A DNA stretch of 9,212 nt, taken from positions 25,101 to 34,312 of the forward strand of contig DDNC01000011.1 of NCBI GenBank assembly GCA_002340985.1. Reading direction: 5' to 3'. How positions within the stretch are numbered: the stretch's first letter is position 1; the number at the start of each line of letters is the position of its first letter. Positions 7,809-9,212 of this stretch are shown in pieces. Under the pieces are notes generated by a model, which worked only from the letters and a program-made list of their open reading frames with translations, searched no databases and was not told the origin of the DNA. This stretch comes from Firmicutes bacterium UBA2530 (GTDB taxonomy: Bacteria > Bacillota > Clostridia > Tissierellales > Sedimentibacteraceae). The translations under genes were made by a program, and so were the position numbers.

Positions 7809-7931
7809 TTTACAGCCGGAAATTCAGAAAAGTGGACAATCACAGAAATGACTGCACAGGCTTCCATGCTGCGGCATGAAGTGGGAAAACTCAAGATTGA
7901 ACATGGATATAAAGCAGGTAGGTTTTCATAA
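7809..7931 (+). pseudogene. Short unrecognised open stretch, probable gene remnant
   Basis: The frame is open for 40 codons between a TAA at 7806-7808 and a TAA at 7929-7931. The only ATGs are at 7848 and 7866, the first giving MTAQASMLRHEVGKLKIEHG and seven more residues (27 in all). No Shine-Dalgarno sequence precedes it. The visible peptide, from NSEKWTITE onward, is amphipathic and charged like real coding sequence, and it is followed by a strong terminator 22 bases after the stop. The simplest reading is the 3' end of a gene whose front was deleted or never transferred. I do not recognise the family. A small standalone peptide or an untranslated RNA segment is also possible. Confidence 0.35.
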
Positions 7932-7952
7932 ATATATTACAGTTATTTCATA

Positions 7953-7984
7953 AAACTACAAGCAGCTTCTGTTTGTAGTTTTTT
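7953..7984 (+). terminator. Strong intrinsic terminator (13-bp stem)
   Basis: A 13-bp stem joins 7953-7965 (AAACTACAAGCAG) to 7969-7981 (CTGTTTGTAGTTT) with a CTT loop and only one G-U pair, and the T-tract runs through 7984. It would stop any transcript coming from the left before the ABC operon promoter. As a 13-bp inverted repeat touching the -35 area of that promoter it could also be an operator, but the T-run favours a terminator. Confidence 0.85.
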
Positions 7985-8004
7985 ATCCGTCAGTGTGATA
8001 TAAT
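7973..8004 (+). promoter_or_regulatory. Sigma-A-type promoter with extended -10 for the ABC operon
   Basis: TATAAT at 7999-8004 is a perfect -10 hexamer, preceded by TG one base away (7996-7997), which makes a full extended -10. The best -35 candidate is TTGTAG (7973-7978), but its 20-base spacing is too long, so the extended -10 probably carries most of the recognition. Transcription would start near 8011, about 30 bases before the ATG at 8042. The candidate -35 lies inside the right arm of the preceding terminator. Confidence 0.7.
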
Positions 8005-8041
8005 ATGTTTAATAAGGATAGGAAAACGGACGGAGAAGAGG

Positions 8042-9016
8042 ATGATTGAGCTTAAAAATATAAATAAAACCTTTAAGGTTGCTAAGAGGAATGCAGGCCT
8101 GCATGAAGCGGTAAAGGCTATGTTCAGAAAGGAATATACATACATTCAGGCGTTAAATGATGTGTCCTTTACCATAAATGACGGTGAAATGGTGGGATAT
8201 ATAGGTCCCAACGGCGCCGGAAAGAGCAGCACTATTAAAATAATGAGCGGAATACTTACTCCAGACAGCGGTGAATGTGTTATAAACGGCAGGATTCCAT
8301 GGAAGCAGAGGGTTGACCATGTAAGGGAAATCGGGGTTGTTTTCGGTCAGAGAAGCCAGCTTTGGTGGGATGTTCCGGTTGTGGACAGCTTTGAGCTGAT
8401 TAGGGACATCTACAAGGTGGATGACAGAGAATTTAAAAAAAATCTTAATGAACTGAAGGAGCTTCTTGACATAGGTGAAATAATCCGTACCCCTGCAAGG
8501 CAGCTTTCCCTTGGTCAGAGAATGCGCTGCGAAATTGCCGCATCTCTTTTGCACAGCCCCTCTATTCTTTTTTTGGATGAGCCTACCATAGGTCTTGATG
8601 CTGTTTCCAAGGTTGCTGTGCGCAAATTCATCAGGACTGTGAACAGCGAGCGCAAAACAACCGTGATTTTAACCACCCACGACATGCAGGATATTGAAGC
8701 TCTCACAGAAAGGATACTTCTCATAGGCAGAGGGAAAATATTGCTGGACGGTTCCCTGAGCGAATTAAAAAGGAGAAATTTCAACAGCAAGACCTTCGTT
8801 GTTGATTACGCAGGTACCATTGATGAAATAGGAAATGGCATGAGCTTTATAAAGAAGCTGGACGGACATGCTGAAATTCTCATTGATACAGACGTAATAT
8901 CCGTTTCGGAGGCCATTGCTGAAATATCTGCCCAAGTAAATATCCGAGATATTTCCGTTACGGGAACGACGGCTGAAGAGATGGTAGTATCTCTCTACAG
9001 GGAGTTTAAAATATGA
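8042..9016 (+). CDS. ABC-2 type transporter ATP-binding protein (COG4586-like)
   Basis: A 324-residue ATPase with all nucleotide-binding motifs intact. Walker A is GPNGAGKS (55-62) and the Q-loop Gln is 103 in FGQRSQLWWD. The signature is LSLGQR (155-160), Walker B is ILFLDEP (175-181), the D-loop is GLDA (184-187) and the H-loop is His213 in TTHD. The N-terminal stretch before the core (HEAVKAMFRKEYTYIQALND) and the 'QRSQLWWD' Q-loop are typical of the COG4586 branch, which works with two ABC2_membrane_6-type permeases. The C-terminal 90 residues form the extra domain seen in ABC-2 exporter ATPases. It should drive export across the cytoplasmic membrane; the substrate is not known. GGAGAAGAGG (8032-8041) supports the ATG at 8042. 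Its stop overlaps the permease start (ATGA), so they are coupled. Its AT-rich codon choice (ATA, AGA, AGG) differs from the upstream genes. Confidence 0.93.
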   Translation: MIELKNINKTFKVAKRNAGLHEAVKAMFRKEYTYIQALNDVSFTINDGEMVGYIGPNGAGKSSTIKIMSGILTPDSGECVINGRIPWKQRVDHVREIGVVFGQRSQLWWDVPVVDSFELIRDIYKVDDREFKKNLNELKELLDIGEIIRTPARQLSLGQRMRCEIAASLLHSPSILFLDEPTIGLDAVSKVAVRKFIRTVNSERKTTVILTTHDMQDIEALTERILLIGRGKILLDGSLSELKRRNFNSKTFVVDYAGTIDEIGNGMSFIKKLDGHAEILIDTDVISVSEAIAEISAQVNIRDISVTGTTAEEMVVSLYREFKI

Positions 9017-9212
9017 GAAAGTACATATCATTCTTCAGAATAAGGTTTATAAACGGACTGCAATATCGTGCGGCAGCATGGGCAGGTGTTTCAACTCAAT
9101 TTGCTTGGGGAGGAATGACGCTTCTTATGTTTTGGGCATTTTATCAAGACAGCGAAAATATATTTCCCATGACATTCCCTGAGCTGTCAAGCTACATATG
9201 GCTTCAGCAGGC
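9013..9212 (+). CDS. ABC-2 family permease, N-terminal part (runs off window)
   Basis: The ATG at 9013 overlaps the ATPase stop codon (TGA 9014-9016) and follows AGGGAG at 8999-9004. The 66 visible residues begin MRKYISFFRIRFINGLQYRA and continue with a hydrophobic AAWAGVSTQFAWGGMTLLMF helix, then MTFPELSSYIWLQQA. This pattern (basic start, 'F...F.N.LQYRAAA.AG..TQF.WG', 'SYIWLQQA') is the start of the ABC2_membrane_6 (DUF990-type) permease that usually follows a COG4586 ATPase. A second permease of the COG3694 type would be expected downstream. The protein would sit in the cytoplasmic membrane and form the export channel. Confidence 0.88.
   Translation, partial: MRKYISFFRIRFINGLQYRAAAWAGVSTQFAWGGMTLLMFWAFYQDSENIFPMTFPELSSYIWLQQ

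Noticed and set aside
8435..8442. Run of eight A's in the ATPase gene, considered as a slippage or frameshift site
   Set aside because: The frame is intact through it (E-F-K-K-N-L) and such runs are ordinary in AT-rich clostridial genes. All ATPase motifs downstream are in frame.

Overview
The window looks like chromosomal DNA of a Gram-positive anaerobe of the class Clostridia. The evidence is strong AGGAGG-type ribosome-binding sites, a very large secreted protein with a C-terminal S-layer homology (SLH) triplet, a DUF4428/SHOCT-type protein, and a two-component ABC-2 exporter of the kind common in Firmicutes. The species cannot be named from the sequence.

Positions 1-7751 form one tightly packed, same-strand gene row. 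It starts with the 3' end of a DUF2207-type membrane protein gene (to 728). Next come a cytoplasmic zinc-ribbon/SHOCT protein (753-1631), a 59-residue double-CxxC zinc-ribbon protein (1669-1848), and a 1968-residue SLH-anchored surface protein (1845-7751). The start codon of the giant gene overlaps the stop codon of the small zinc-ribbon gene (ATGA), so the two are probably translationally coupled. No internal promoter is needed, and an intrinsic terminator at 7767-7806 closes the unit. The surface protein is a mosaic: signal peptide, Ig-like segment, two beta-helix regions, a chain of Ig-like and MBG-like modules, a Listeria-Bacteroides (Flg_new) repeat, a Gly/Ser linker, an unassigned module and three SLH repeats. 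It is most likely a wall-anchored adhesin or carbohydrate-contacting protein.

Positions 7752-8041 are intergenic. They hold the terminator, a short open stretch of about 40 codons that resembles a gene remnant, a second and stronger hairpin terminator, and a promoter with a perfect extended -10 element.

From 8042 onward an ABC-2 type export operon begins: an ATPase (8042-9016), then, by another ATGA overlap, the start of its membrane permease (9013 to beyond the window end). Base composition changes sharply here. Hand counts of 60-base lines give about 55-58% GC in the surface-protein gene and about 33-42% in the ATPase gene, so the two halves probably have different histories.

Nothing here is clearly a new defence or mobile system. 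The most interesting material is the conserved-looking arrangement of zinc-ribbon, SHOCT and DUF2207 genes in front of a giant surface protein, the regular coil periodicity of its beta-helix, and the remnant-containing junction at 7752-8041.
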